Source of the DNA: Durusdinium trenchii
Taxonomy: Eukaryota; Sar; Dinophyceae; Suessiales; Symbiodiniaceae
DNA: 64,000 nt
Direction: 5' to 3'
Assembly: GCA_963970005.1 (NCBI GenBank)
Contig: CAXAMN010026706.1
Span: 465,131-529,130 of the forward strand
Shown here: positions 49,501-55,147 of the stretch, piece by piece
Layout: every line of letters starts with the position of its first letter
Numbering within the stretch: the first letter of the stretch is position 1
Notes under the pieces: generated by a model
Database searches by the model: none
The model's input: the letters and a program-made list of their open reading frames with translations, nothing else
Told to the model about the DNA's origin: nothing
Program-made: the position numbers and the translations under genes

Positions 49501-52500
49501 GGGCCAGGTGGATACCCAGATCCTCCTCACGGATTCGGTGCGGTGCCCACGCGGTGCCAAGTTCGCGAGTGGACGGCAGCTTCGAAGCGGTGCAACGAAG
49601 GGAGGCGAAAAGGACATACTAGTACTGATAGTTTTCATGATCTTTCATGACAGTTCAAGTGGGGAAAGCCAGGTTAGGTTCTTGGGATCCAGAAGCTCTG
49701 TAACATATGTATATATTATGATGCATTAATATAGTGTATGTATTTATTATGTGTTGCTATCCATGTGCACCCATAGCAGAATATTTGTTAAAATATTCCA
49801 AGGGGGTTGGATGGGGGGGTATCAAATACCCCAAACCCAAAGTCTCCTTTTGTTTGTTATGTTTGTTGACTGAGGGCTTTCTAAAGGATTTTTTGAGGGC
49901 GCTGAGACTTGGCTATGTGAAGGTAGAGACTGTCAGAGTGAAAAAACACAAAACCCTACAACAATCATGTGATGTGTGCATGAGGCTGTTTGAACTACCT
50001 ATTGGTAATAGGCTTGAAATCCAACCCTGAAACGACTGTGACTAGGTTGCAGTCTGGCAGCCTCTTTTTGCAATCTGTCCATGCCAGGAGATGGATATCA
50101 ACCGAAAGTTCAAGAAGGTGGGTATGAGTGGTTGTCGTCCTTCTCATTGACAGATGGCTTCAAATGTGGTATCCCGCGGGTGTCACACTTTTCCCCACCC
50201 TGAAGCCTCAAGCACTCCAACCCAAGAGAAGCGAAGCCAACGATGTGGATGTTGAGAGACCATGGTTGCTCTGCAGAAGTCAAGATCATGTATGTTCTCT
50301 TGACAAACATCGCTAGCCCACGCATACCCTTCAAAACATTTCAAAACCCATGAATGAAGCTATGGTGCTCAGGATGTGCTGTTCGTCACGTCCAATTCCA
50401 AGAAGCCCTGGTGAAACCGAAATCGGAGTGCTTGGAAGGATGATACATGATACATGATACAGCAAAAGTTTCACAACAAATGTCCTCTACCAGTATCCAT
50501 CATGCACGTGCTCATGTAAATGTAAGATAGGAAGGATGACATAACCATTGCACCAACCTGGGCAGCAAAGTCCTCATGTTCATTCATATTCATTCATGTT
50601 CCCAAGCAGTTTGTGAGTCTTTCAGTGGTTTTTGAAAAGGCCCAACCCACCATGACGATCGTTGATGTCGTTTTTTGTGGAATCGCAGTAGGCCTTCTGT
50701 GAGCCCGGCAACGTGGACTTCTGTCCACCGGTGAACTGGGTTCAGGCGCGGGGGGGCTGGATGTGGCAGGTCTGTGCGAGGCCTTCCCAATCCACCATTT
50801 TCCCGGGAGTTCACTGCAGATAAGTGAGTAGAAACATGTAGGAAACATGTTCAAAACGAAAGAAAACGCACCCATTTGGATCAATGTGGCACACCGTCTG
50901 AGTTGAAACCGCATCTTTTCCAAGCGGATGTGGAGTCCATCGACTCCAACCGGACCGGTCGAATCGAGCCGGTCCTGAGGCGCTCTTGACGAATTTCCAG
51001 CTGAAGGATTTCGTGGTGCGCTGCTGAGCGGCTAAGAAATCCAGTTATCTCGATAGGCTTAAGATGAGGCACCCAGGATGGACATCGCGATGAACGAACA
51101 GCTGCGATTCCGAAGCGGTATGGGCCAGATGTTTCGGGAGTCGGTAAAGATGGTAAACTTGGGGGGTATACGGATTGAAACCACTGGTTGCAGCAGCTGA
51201 AAGGATTCTGTGTGTTCGAGTCTGTTCAAGTGGAATTTGGTCCGAGAGAACTGAATGGAGCGGGTCCATACAGAGATACTGGTATGAGATATGATGAGAT
51301 AATAAGAGATATGACTGAGATAGGTGTCGACAGTAGTGGATACACCTGTCAGGAAAACAGTCTCCGGATATACTGCACGTCTCAGATGTGTGTTCACGTC
51401 CTCAGATGTGTAGACCCCTTTTTGACCGCATGGGTGAATGGAATTGGCCGACCGTGTGATGTTTTCTTCATTGGCAGCCGGGACGAGTGGCTCGTGACTC
51501 GAGTGGCTCGTGAGGTCTCTCGCAAAGAGCAGAACGGCGGTGATTTGCGCTACGATGACCTCCAGAAGCTTCGGGAGGCTTGCCTGTTGGCACAGCGGGG
51601 GTTAGTTGAAGTCTGTGCATGGTGTGAAGCAGGTCTGACCGTTGGACCAACAAATGTGTCAATAATGTTCCATTAATCTCGCTTCAAGCCATTCTGGTAT
51701 CCTCGTGGCCAGAGTCATAATTACCTTTGAGTCCCAAAAGCAGAACCCCAGAGAACCCCAGGAATCTGCTGTACGTGCTCAGTCAACGCGCTTCATCGGT
51801 CCGGTGGGTTGCTCTGTTCGTCGCGAGGCCGCTCCGTTCGGGTCGCCGTCCTTGTTCCGTTCGTCGTAAGGCCAGCCCCGAGTAAGTCGCGCCAGGACTT
51901 TGGAGCGGAGGTGCTGCACCCTGGCGACCTGAAGCCCTCGTTGGCCAAAACCATGAACTCTGTCGCTGGTCGCAGCACCGTTGGACAGCCGGGGTTGCTG
52001 GACTGGGAGGCGATCGAAAACAAGGCAACAAGGAGTGTTTCGCAGGGTGCGGCCGGGGGAGACCAAACAAAAGCAATCCGAAAAGCAATGTGTGCATGAA
52101 AGACGGCATCCAAACTGGCATCATCTATAGCTAGTAGCAGTTTACAGGGAGACCCGACCCATTGGACCCCTCCACACCACCGGCGGACCGCGGTCTGCAA
52201 CGGACGCAGTTGCGAACACGACCCCAGGTAGTGGTAGTAGGTAGGCAGTAGTAGGTAGTAGGTAGTAGGCAGTGGCAAAAGGTTAGCTATTTTCTCTTCT
52301 GATAACACTTGTTTCCCTGCCACATTGTGGCACACAGACAAACCTCAAAATCATGCGTCCCAAAAGGATTTAACATGACGAGGCTCATAAGACTCCAAAC
52401 ACACGATAGTGAAGATCATATATATAGACGAAGCCAATGACTTTGGTGTTTCTTCTCGGTTTGAGATCTCCCCAATGTGTATGGCTGGCCTGGAAAAAAG

Positions 52501-52967
52501 TAAGAAAAGGCAATATAAAGATAGAAGAAACCACACAGTTTGGCGTTCCTTTTGTTGGGGGGGACGGGCTACTGCCCGGAGTCTCCAAACCACCCTGGAA
52601 TTCGCTGCTTCACCAGCTTCAGAGCCAAATGCCTCCCAAGGCGATGGCGAAGCTCCGCGAAGGGCTGAAGAGTAAAGACCTCAAGACTGCCCCTCGGCGA
52701 TCGACTCTGAGAGCTCGGGGATTGTTGGGCATTCCTGCAAACTAGCTGCAGCATGCGACCGGCATGCTCTAGCTCAGATGTATCAACCCCCACAAGGGTC
52801 ACTGTTGCGGTTGAGAATTCTAGATACAGCTACAAGTGAAAAGTCTATGGCCTGATCTTTGGTGACAGATTGTCGAGATACAGAAACGCTTTGTGATGTC
52901 CAGCCTCATGCAGGCGCAGAAAAAGCTCGCGAACTATGCCAAATCGCTAAAAAAGAAGCAGAAATGA
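8448..52967 (+). CDS. YARS: Double-length tyrosyl-tRNA synthetase gene (34 proposed exons)
   Basis: The product attaches tyrosine to tRNA-Tyr in the cytosol. I assembled it by hand from short homologous blocks, each bounded by an AG acceptor and a GT, GC or GA donor, with matching codon phase at every join. Exons 1-21 (8448-40543) encode a near-complete plant-like TyrRS module with PSGRMHIAQG (HIGH equivalent), QLGVDQRK, KMSKS and the C-terminal helical domain. Exon 21 joins exon 22 in phase 2 across a 308-nt GT-AG intron without a stop, and exons 22-34 encode a second diverged TyrRS module ending in KSLKKKQK and a TGA at 52965-52967. Double-length TyrRS is established in kinetoplastids such as Leishmania, where the two halves form a pseudo-dimer. 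The start exon is missing, and exons 16, 27, 29 and 31 are tentative. The alternative is two adjacent genes. Confidence 0.8.
9016..9066 (+). CDS. YARS: TyrRS exon 2, HIGH-type signature
   Basis: Reads VCYDGFEPSGRMHIAQG, the ATP-binding signature of eukaryotic TyrRS. AG acceptor 9014-9015, GC donor 9067-9068, phase 0 at both ends. Confidence 0.97.
9315..9350 (+). CDS. YARS: TyrRS exon 3
   Basis: Reads VYKSVCVNKCTK, the helix after the HIGH motif. It is 36 nt, with AG acceptor 9313-9314 and GC donor 9351-9352, phase 0 at both ends. Confidence 0.88.
9611..9712. repeat. Compound microsatellite (ACT)n-(GAC)n-(ACT)n
   Basis: Three adjoining trinucleotide runs: ACT (9611-9657), GAC (9658-9688) and ACT again (to about 9712), preceded by CTGCCTACTGCCTACTACC. 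It lies in TyrRS intron 3. Threonine, leucine and valine homopolymer frames here are artefacts of the repeat. Confidence 0.95.
10081..10141 (+). CDS. YARS: TyrRS exon 4
   Basis: Reads AGGQFIFWVADWFALMNDKM plus the first base of a glycine codon. AG acceptor 10079-10080, GT donor 10142-10143, 3' phase 1. The motif is diagnostic for eukaryotic TyrRS. Confidence 0.97.
10546..10576 (+). CDS. YARS: TyrRS exon 5
   Basis: Only 31 nt, reading (G)DIEKIRTVG plus two bases of a lysine codon. AG acceptor 10544-10545, GT donor 10577-10578. Its phases fit exon 4 and exon 6 exactly, although exon 6 is 22.5 kb away. Confidence 0.9.
12917..12990. repeat. Degenerate ATATC-type minisatellite
   Basis: Many imperfect copies of CATATCATATC. 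A second patch with the same motif lies at 13872-13922. Confidence 0.6.
15025..15160. repeat. Imperfect direct duplication
   Basis: CATAGGTGG-TCATTCC occurs at about 15025 and 15099, and GAGATTCACC recurs behind each, giving a duplicated block of about 75-100 bp. Confidence 0.55.
15753..15795. repeat. Hairpin with 19-bp arms
   Basis: TTGGTCCAAGCTTGACACA (15753-15771) and its reverse complement (15777-15795) flank a 5-nt loop, with one mismatch. Further CCAAGCT copies follow to about 15810. Confidence 0.85.
16533..16663. repeat. Imperfect inverted repeat with CTTCCCGAAG direct copies
   Basis: GCAGTGGAACGCCACCAA at about 16534 recurs in reverse complement at about 16583-16602. TGGCTTCCCGAAG occurs at about 16571 and 16651, and CTTCCCGAAGC again near 16671. 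Confidence 0.6.
20188..20209 (+). other. Probable dinoflagellate spliced-leader relic
   Basis: This 22-nt stretch matches the 22-nt DinoSL at 15 positions, including the whole 3' block TTGGCTCAAG and GTAGC in the correct register, with a 4-nt mismatched block between. It lies 42 nt upstream of the ATG of the ORF at 20251. SL relics next to genes are established signs of reinsertion of trans-spliced mRNA in dinoflagellates. Confidence 0.55.
20251..20748 (+). CDS. Small secreted cysteine-rich protein, intronless
   Basis: The ATG at 20251 begins a clear signal peptide, MRLFILWLLAVASA, followed by about 150 residues with closely spaced cysteines: CGCS, CCADGLVCESKKC, then GSTECAGRIYQRDTKC and RCC. 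The frame is open further upstream (from 20095), but the signal sequence decides this start. No splice is needed, and the spliced-leader relic 42 nt upstream suggests a retroposed mRNA copy. In the +1 frame from about 20600, CFGSTACALGTQ resembles the GSTECAGRIYQ block, so a frameshift may have cut a second repeat. I do not recognise the family. It sits inside TyrRS intron 5. Confidence 0.55.
   Translation: MRLFILWLLAVASAYRPAKELELHSMSEPEHNSSLSLKGDECGCSDTTWEDQKKKTPCCADGLVCESKKCKPQILQPCSRKLGSTECAGRIYQRDTKCEKDNKGQYRCCIKGWAEWGNRDASAARRVPLEPKRKDWKELKFWASVYTRPQYKMCCTVVDIQPSGH
22492..22533. repeat. Tandem duplication, 21-bp unit
   Basis: GTGGCCTACAAACATCTGATC is followed at once by a copy with one T for C change. 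Confidence 0.8.
26299..26919 (+). pseudogene. Leucine-rich-repeat protein remnant
   Basis: Several LRR units of the FSGL--LQ-LDL--NKLS-LP type lie in different frames: LRYHKLSKLPAKFFSGLSMW (about 26314), SNLQKLD (about 26501), LRKLSLSYNKLNKLPTEVV (26647 on) and NLFAGLDKLQNLDLQSHKL followed by CELPAEI and a stop at 26917-26919. The roughly 24-residue period is clear, but frameshifts separate the units. LRR proteins of this type are abundant in dinoflagellates. Dead copy or fragment within TyrRS intron 5. Confidence 0.7.
27045..27106 (+). CDS. MORN-repeat exon a
   Basis: Reads YTGEWDNSRKHGLGRYELAD plus one base, a full MORN unit (membrane occupation and recognition nexus). AG acceptor 27043-27044, GT donor 27107-27108. 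Intact reading frame and splice sites, unlike the nearby LRR remnant. Confidence 0.65.
27459..27538 (+). CDS. MORN-repeat exon b (end uncertain)
   Basis: Completes the glycine of exon a, then reads QVYRGHYVEGEKVGFNP, so the join gives ELADGQVYRGHYVEG, the expected MORN spacing. AG acceptor 27457-27458. The frame stays open to a stop at 27536-27538, but GT donors at 27489 and 27497 are also possible. Function beyond the repeat is unknown. Confidence 0.6.
28264..28350. repeat. Minisatellite with ACCATACATGG units
   Basis: Repeated ACCATACATGG and GGAGTGTCTAA units, two to four imperfect copies. Confidence 0.8.
30497..30566. repeat. Dispersed repeat, GGTTGGAGGCCATCG family
   Basis: Three GGAGGC cores; GGTTGGAGGCCATCG is joined to ACTAGTAACAAGAAGCTACT. 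The same cores occur at 42277-42300 and 48105-48149, and the CTACTAG part at 55.3 and 61.3 kb. Confidence 0.75.
33035..33080 (+). CDS. YARS: TyrRS exon 6
   Basis: The initial G completes the lysine codon of exon 5, then it reads YLIEVWKVIGMDMSK. AG acceptor 33033-33034, GC donor 33081-33082. Confidence 0.96.
33409..33468 (+). CDS. YARS: TyrRS exon 7
   Basis: Reads VKFLWSSDEISRRAEEYWGQ. AG acceptor 33407-33408, GC donor 33469-33470, phase 0 at both ends. Confidence 0.97.
33705..33740 (+). CDS. YARS: TyrRS exon 8
   Basis: Reads ALDIGSRTTLAR, matching the ALDIARRFTVAR-type helix of plant TyrRS. AG acceptor 33703-33704, GC donor 33741-33742, phase 0. Confidence 0.87.
34172..34219 (+). CDS. YARS: TyrRS exon 9
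   Basis: Reads VKKCCQIMGRGEDSLT. AG acceptor 34170-34171, GC donor 34220-34221, phase 0. Confidence 0.96.
34783..34833 (+). CDS. YARS: TyrRS exon 10
   Basis: Reads AQILYPLMQCTDIFFLK, the tyrosine-pocket helix. AG acceptor 34781-34782. The next bases are GATCGG, so the donor is GA (34834-34835), a type known from dinoflagellates. Confidence 0.97.
35479..35514 (+). CDS. YARS: TyrRS exon 11
   Basis: Reads ADICQLGVDQRK, the tyrosine-recognition QLG-DQRK motif. It is 36 nt, AG acceptor 35477-35478, GC donor 35515-35516. Confidence 0.97.
36314..36350 (+). CDS. YARS: TyrRS exon 12
   Basis: Reads VNMLARDYCDAA plus one base of a glycine codon. AG acceptor 36312-36313, GC donor 36351-36352. Confidence 0.96.
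36743..36787 (+). CDS. YARS: TyrRS exon 13
   Basis: Completes the glycine, then reads RKLKPVILSHHMLY plus one base. AG acceptor 36741-36742, GC donor 36788-36789. Confidence 0.95.
37168..37241 (+). CDS. YARS: TyrRS exon 14, KMSKS loop
   Basis: Completes the glycine, then reads LKKGQAKMSKSDPD and SAIFMEDAAE. The KMSKS codons are 37188-37202. AG acceptor 37166-37167, GT donor 37242-37243, 3' phase 0. The catalytic loop is intact. Confidence 0.97.
37761..37794 (+). CDS. YARS: TyrRS exon 15
   Basis: Reads DVTRKILNAYC plus one base, equivalent to DVERKI--AYCP in other TyrRS. AG acceptor 37759-37760. I favour the GA donor at 37795-37796; another GA at 37798-37799 is possible. Confidence 0.82.
38425..38456 (+). 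CDS. YARS: TyrRS exon 16 (tentative)
   Basis: Reads (P)RESYESPKTE, a low-complexity linker where other TyrRS are variable. It is phase-compatible with both neighbours and has a GC donor at 38457-38458, but the acceptor is AG|C rather than AG|G. Weak. Confidence 0.35.
38976..39010 (+). CDS. YARS: TyrRS exon 17
   Basis: Reads DALKNPCLDYI plus two bases, matching the DLKNPCLDYIK block of plant TyrRS. AG acceptor 38974-38975, GT donor 39011-39012. Confidence 0.93.
39336..39402 (+). CDS. YARS: TyrRS exon 18
   Basis: The initial G completes glutamine, then it reads YTLFSREDFRF and QVGEQVYESFQ. AG acceptor 39334-39335, GA donor 39403-39404. Confidence 0.93.
39771..39839 (+). CDS. YARS: TyrRS exon 19
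   Basis: Reads DLKDDFVQGKLEEALL then KESLANE, matching the KDDFVQGKLTEAALK helix of plant TyrRS. AG acceptor 39769-39770, GC donor 39840-39841. Confidence 0.96.
40188..40208 (+). CDS. YARS: TyrRS exon 20, 21-nt microexon
   Basis: Encodes only VNSLLEP, exactly the block missing between exons 19 and 21 (VNRLLAP in plants). AG acceptor 40186-40187, GT donor 40209-40210, phase 0 at both ends. Confidence 0.9.
40449..40543 (+). CDS. YARS: TyrRS exon 21, junction between the two modules
   Basis: Reads VRRHFEEDAEAKELLEK, the C-terminal helix of module 1, then ARLKGQSLVVGLRW. AG acceptor 40447-40448. If unspliced it would stop at 40545-40547. The GT donor at 40544-40545 removes that stop and joins exon 22 in phase. 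The LVVGLRW strand is placed where module 1 has VCYDGFEP, so the exon seems to serve as linker. Confidence 0.92.
40842..40998 (+). CDS. YARS: TyrRS module 2, exon 22
   Basis: After one base completing an arginine, it reads FLDCTRTQMLNDLLAYQ, then HLGQRLVVCVDTQGAAYAPG and SSIELALVCQ. RLVVCVDTQ occupies the position of QFIFWVADW in module 1. AG acceptor 40840-40841, GT donor 40999-41000. At 157 nt it is the longest exon. Confidence 0.7.
40842..52967 (+). CDS. YARS: TyrRS module 2 (diverged half), exons 22-34
   Basis: A second set of TyrRS-like blocks lies in the right order on the same strand: RLVVCVDTQGAAYAPG (the strand corresponding to FIFWVADW), VLESLRSAEGKRVLWLQ, AILSGPSDYWTSVINA, AFAKAIRGALAADEELEIAG, VVATIMHLGDVLAL, NMHDLAAKHAEACG, RSVVPLRIP, DGKKDSPSGADEM, NGGDLRYDDLQKLRE and DFGAEVLHPGDLKPSLAK. 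The last two closely match the HPGDLK region of human-type TyrRS. The HIGH and KMSKS signatures are not recognisable, so this half is probably a structural or tRNA-binding partner (inference). Codon phase is consistent through all 13 proposed exons. It could instead be a neighbouring, separate TyrRS-like gene. Confidence 0.7.
42070..42210. repeat. CA run and CCCAAA-rich tract
   Basis: A (CA)n run at about 42070-42093 passes into CCAA, CCCAAA and AAAC units. The minus strand carries many GGG runs spaced by TT or TTT, suitable for G-quadruplex formation. Confidence 0.9.
42277..42300 (+). repeat. Dispersed repeat core
   Basis: GTTGGAGGCCATCGCTGTTA, a single core of the family also at 30.5 and 48.1 kb. 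Confidence 0.65.
43428..43478 (+). CDS. YARS: TyrRS module 2, exon 23
   Basis: Reads VLESLRSAEGKRVLWLQ, comparable to WKVIGMDMSK-VKFLW of module 1 and MLESIG...LKFIKG of human TyrRS. AG acceptor 43426-43427, GA donor 43479-43480, phase 0. Confidence 0.6.
45137..45172. repeat. Perfect 36-bp palindrome
   Basis: TTATCGTCTTGCAACTCA is followed directly by its exact reverse complement with no spacer. Similarity continues outward with mismatches for several bases. Confidence 0.97.
45595..45615. repeat. Poly-C tract (21 bases)
   Basis: Homopolymer run of 21 C; a second run of about 9 C lies at 45653-45661. Lengths may be sequencing-dependent. Confidence 0.9.
46588..46636 (+). CDS. YARS: TyrRS module 2, exon 24
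   Basis: Reads AILSGPSDYWTSVINA plus one base, aligning with EISRRAEEYWGQALDI of module 1. AG acceptor 46586-46587, GT donor 46637-46638. Confidence 0.65.
47234..47310 (+). CDS. YARS: TyrRS module 2, exon 25
   Basis: Completes an alanine, then reads VDERAFAKAIRGALAADEEL and EIAGQ, the helical segment between DYW and the LMQC helix. The acceptor is AG|C (47232-47233) behind a pyrimidine-rich tract; GC donor 47311-47312. Confidence 0.6.
47772..47813 (+). CDS. YARS: TyrRS module 2, exon 26
   Basis: Reads VVATIMHLGDVLAL, aligning with QILYPLMQCTDIFFL. AG acceptor 47770-47771, GT donor 47814-47815. A second GT (47821) would add two codons and change phase. Confidence 0.6.
47961..47977 (+). CDS. 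YARS: TyrRS module 2, exon 27 (tentative 17-nt microexon)
   Basis: Reads VHACV plus two bases; with exon 28 it would give VHACVENMHDL where module 1 has ADICQLGVDQRKVNML. AG|G acceptor and GA donor fit in phase, but the block is short and shorter than its counterpart. Confidence 0.2.
48105..48149 (+). repeat. Dispersed repeat, two cores in tandem
   Basis: GGTTGGAGGCCATTGCTAGT and GGTTGGAGGCCATCGCTATT follow one another, matching the copies at 30.5 and 42.3 kb. It lies just upstream of TyrRS exon 28. Confidence 0.75.
48208..48256 (+). CDS. YARS: TyrRS module 2, exon 28
   Basis: After one base, reads NMHDLAAKHAEACGFA, aligning with VNMLARDYCDAAG of exon 12. AG acceptor 48206-48207, GT donor 48257-48258. 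A GC at 48249 would reproduce the exon 12 boundary exactly. Confidence 0.6.
48911..48961 (+). CDS. YARS: TyrRS module 2, exon 29 (tentative)
   Basis: Reads VESNRFRSRSVVPLRIP; SVVPLRIP lies where module 1 has KPVILSHHMLYG. AG acceptor 48909-48910, GA donor 48962-48963, phase 0. Confidence 0.4.
49382..49442 (+). CDS. YARS: TyrRS module 2, exon 30, degenerate KMSKS region
   Basis: Reads DGKKDSPSGADEMSLLLSLF plus one base, in the position of KKGQAKMSKSDPDSAIFMED. The KMSKS lysines and serines are not conserved. AG acceptor 49380-49381, GT donor 49443-49444. Confidence 0.58.
49605..49672 (+). CDS. YARS: TyrRS module 2, exon 31 (tentative)
   Basis: Completes a glycine, then reads EKDILVLIVFMIF and HDSSSGESQ, in the position of NPCLDYIQYTLF. 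AG acceptor 49603-49604, GT donor 49673-49674. It fits exon 32 in phase and spacing. Confidence 0.4.
51515..51577 (+). CDS. YARS: TyrRS module 2, exon 32
   Basis: Reads VSRKEQNGGDLRYDDLQKLR and E, matching the GGNKTY--Y-DLE region of human-type TyrRS. AG acceptor 51513-51514, GC donor 51578-51579. The frame is open upstream (DEWLVTRVARE), so an earlier acceptor is possible. Confidence 0.83.
51896..51964 (+). CDS. YARS: TyrRS module 2, exon 33, HPGDLK motif
   Basis: Reads DFGAEVLHPGDLKPSLAK then TMNSV, a diagnostic match to DFAAEVVHPGDLK of human TyrRS. AG acceptor 51894-51895, GC donor 51965-51966. Confidence 0.94.
52215..52275. repeat. GTAGTAGGCAGTAG simple repeat
   Basis: Variants of GTAGTAGGTAGTAGGCAGT. 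It is the reverse complement of the CTACTGCCTACTACCTAC leader of the microsatellite at 9.6 kb. Confidence 0.75.
52869..52967 (+). CDS. YARS: TyrRS module 2, exon 34, C-terminus and stop
   Basis: Reads IVEIQKRFVMSSLMQAQKK, LANYAKSLKKKQK and TGA (52965-52967). MNSV-IVEIQKRF matches LNKLLDPIREKF of human TyrRS residue for residue in length. The acceptor is AG|A (52867-52868). The lysine-rich end is a plausible tRNA-binding tail. Confidence 0.82.
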   Translation: MVEIQKRFVMSSLMQAQKKLANYAKSLKKKQK

Positions 52968-55020
52968 TTGTGCCATGAGAGAAGCTGGGCAGCGCAGTGC
53001 AGCCAGCCTCCGAAGTTAAGCGGAGAAGAGCCCGCGTAGTACTGACCTAGGCCCTAGGCCCTTTGCAAGCTCGAATTCTTTAAAAACCGTTTCGTTCCGC
53101 TTCGTGCGGAGGTTTTCGTGGGCTTGGCCAGTCCAGTGGCTCCAGGTATCCACAAACTAGAGGTGCCTCTGGGTGCAACAAATAGAAATCCACACAAGCT
53201 CGAGCAAGATTGGATTCATCTCAATCTCAGAAGCCATCCCACCTTGTGGTTGCCAGATTTATGGAATTCTACGCGGAAAGGAAGAGAGAAAACGGATCCC
53301 TTGGGATGCACTGTGCTGGTTCGGACCCACCCTGCTGCGCATGCTGCGCTTGAAAAGCCAGCGTTCAAGCCGGGGGCATTTTCTTCGTGGCTCTCCACGT
53401 CATCGCTTGAAAAGGTCTTTGGAGGGAAGCTGATGAATATCATCCCTCCAGAATCCTCCAGATACCCCTGCTAATTACGCAACGCAATACTGGCTAGCTC
53501 GGTCGATGTTGAAGCGGGCTGAAGGATTGCCTCCGGTTGGATGTTTGAGGCGTTTTGAGACATGTCAACGACACGCCGCACGGACACGGGACATAGTTGA
53601 GCCCCTTTTTCCAAAGCACAAAATACATACCATTTATGTATGAGATAAATGGAAATGCCAGGGCAAAGAGGGGAGGACGAATGCTTGGGACATGCGTGAA
53701 TAGCTTAAGAATGCTTGAGGCACCCATCCCAGACACATGATACGTGCCACAGACCTCAATTCGCAGTGAGACTTCAATCTCAAAGCAGCTTGCTCATCAG
53801 TGGATTCCAGTACCTCTCTAAGAAGTCTGAAAGGGCTGCAGGTCAAGATTGTCGTGAGTTTCTAAGAAACTCTATTCTATTCCAGGGTCAACGAGTAACT
53901 CAAGGAGTTGGGGCAAAAAAGACTCAACGAGTAACTTGTGGATGCAACGGGACTTGAAGAGGTGCACAGATCTTCCTCACCCAGCGTAGACTCGACATCA
54001 TGAACAGCAATGGCAGCAGCCCAGGACCTGAAAGATCCGACCAAACGGTCGAAGGTGCGGATTTGATGGGCAAATCTATGGCCATTGGATGGAGCAAAAG
54101 CACCTGATATATTCAAAACCAAAACCTGAGCTTTGTAGATCAGATTCAAAAGTCATCCGATGGCACGCACTTCTCACACGACTCGGCTATGGACTTATCA
54201 CACCAGCCGAGTCGTGCTCACCAAAACATGCTTAGCCGCTTAGCCCATCCTGCGCCGTTGCCACGTGCCGCCCGTGCTCGGTGTGACGAGGACTGGCTGG
54301 TGGGTGCCGATGGTTTGGCCGTGCCGGAAGCCTCTTGGAGCTGGCGCGACGAGGCGAGTGAAAACGAGGGGACTGGCTGCGACAGAGAGGGTGACAGTGT
54401 CATGGTGTGCCAGTGCACAGCTTGGTGGAGGAAGCATATGTTTGTTGGTTCCTCTAGGTGGGTTTGGATGGAAGTCACTTGGGCGAACGCAGTTGGGTGA
54501 GGCTCTGAGGGGGTGTAGAATCTGTGGGTATCACACTGAAACATATGGATCTGGGAGGAAGGTGCTAAGAGTCCTGATAGGTGTTCAATTTATTGGTGTG
54601 TCCAAACCAACAACTCACTCCTATTGTTCTCAAGGCCCAATCACTAAGAATCATCATCATTGCCGTCGCCAGAATCATGACAATCCTTGTCATCACCGCG
54701 GACTGGCTGCAAGAGAGAAGCATTTGGGGCAATCGTCAAAACCAGCGATGGCCAATCTATACCAACCTAGTAAAGACCTGTCGAGAAGTAGAAACAGTGT
54801 GCTGAAGCCTGGAAACAGGGATATGTCCCTTTTCAAAAGGGATAACCATGCTAATGCCTTTTTCCAGTATGTTCAGCTGGAAGTGTGGGGCCCCTGCCCA
54901 GCGATAGGCCCCTGTCCAGGAGCGACAACCTTGTTGCATCATGTCCTTTGCATCAACCAGCGGTGGCGTGGCAAATGCTCAAGTGGTGTAATCGGGCGTA
55001 GTAGTTTCTGCCTGAGTCAG
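52968..55020. other. Intergenic region after the TyrRS gene
   Basis: Apart from the 5S fragment I recognise nothing. Open frames around 53118-53474 and 54189-54500 are long, but I see no known motif in them. Confidence 0.5.
53008..53050 (+). pseudogene. 5S rRNA fragment
   Basis: Contains CTCCGAAGTTAAGCG, then AGCCCG and GTAGTACTG at the spacing of a eukaryotic 5S rRNA, including the internal-promoter box A region. The following box C (GGATGGGTGACC-like) is absent; the sequence turns into ACCTAGGCCCTAGG. It starts 41 bp after the TyrRS stop codon. Confidence 0.6.
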
Positions 55021-55147
55021 GCTGACCTCGCATCGATCGAAATTTGCCAACAAACATGCCAGGGACGCACGGTGATGCTCTATGCGCTGGTGCCCAACAC
55101 GCGTGGGGAGAAATTGCGGACCTTGAATCAGAAGCTTGAAGTGATTG
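55021..55147 (+). CDS. Candidate exon, unidentified gene
   Basis: The best coding-like block downstream of the TyrRS gene, reading ADLASIEICQQTCQGRTVML, YALVPNTRGEKLRTLNQKL and EVI plus one base. AG|G acceptor (55019-55020) and a GTGAG donor at 55148. No family recognised. Its orientation matches the TyrRS gene, as expected for co-directional dinoflagellate gene blocks. Confidence 0.4.
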
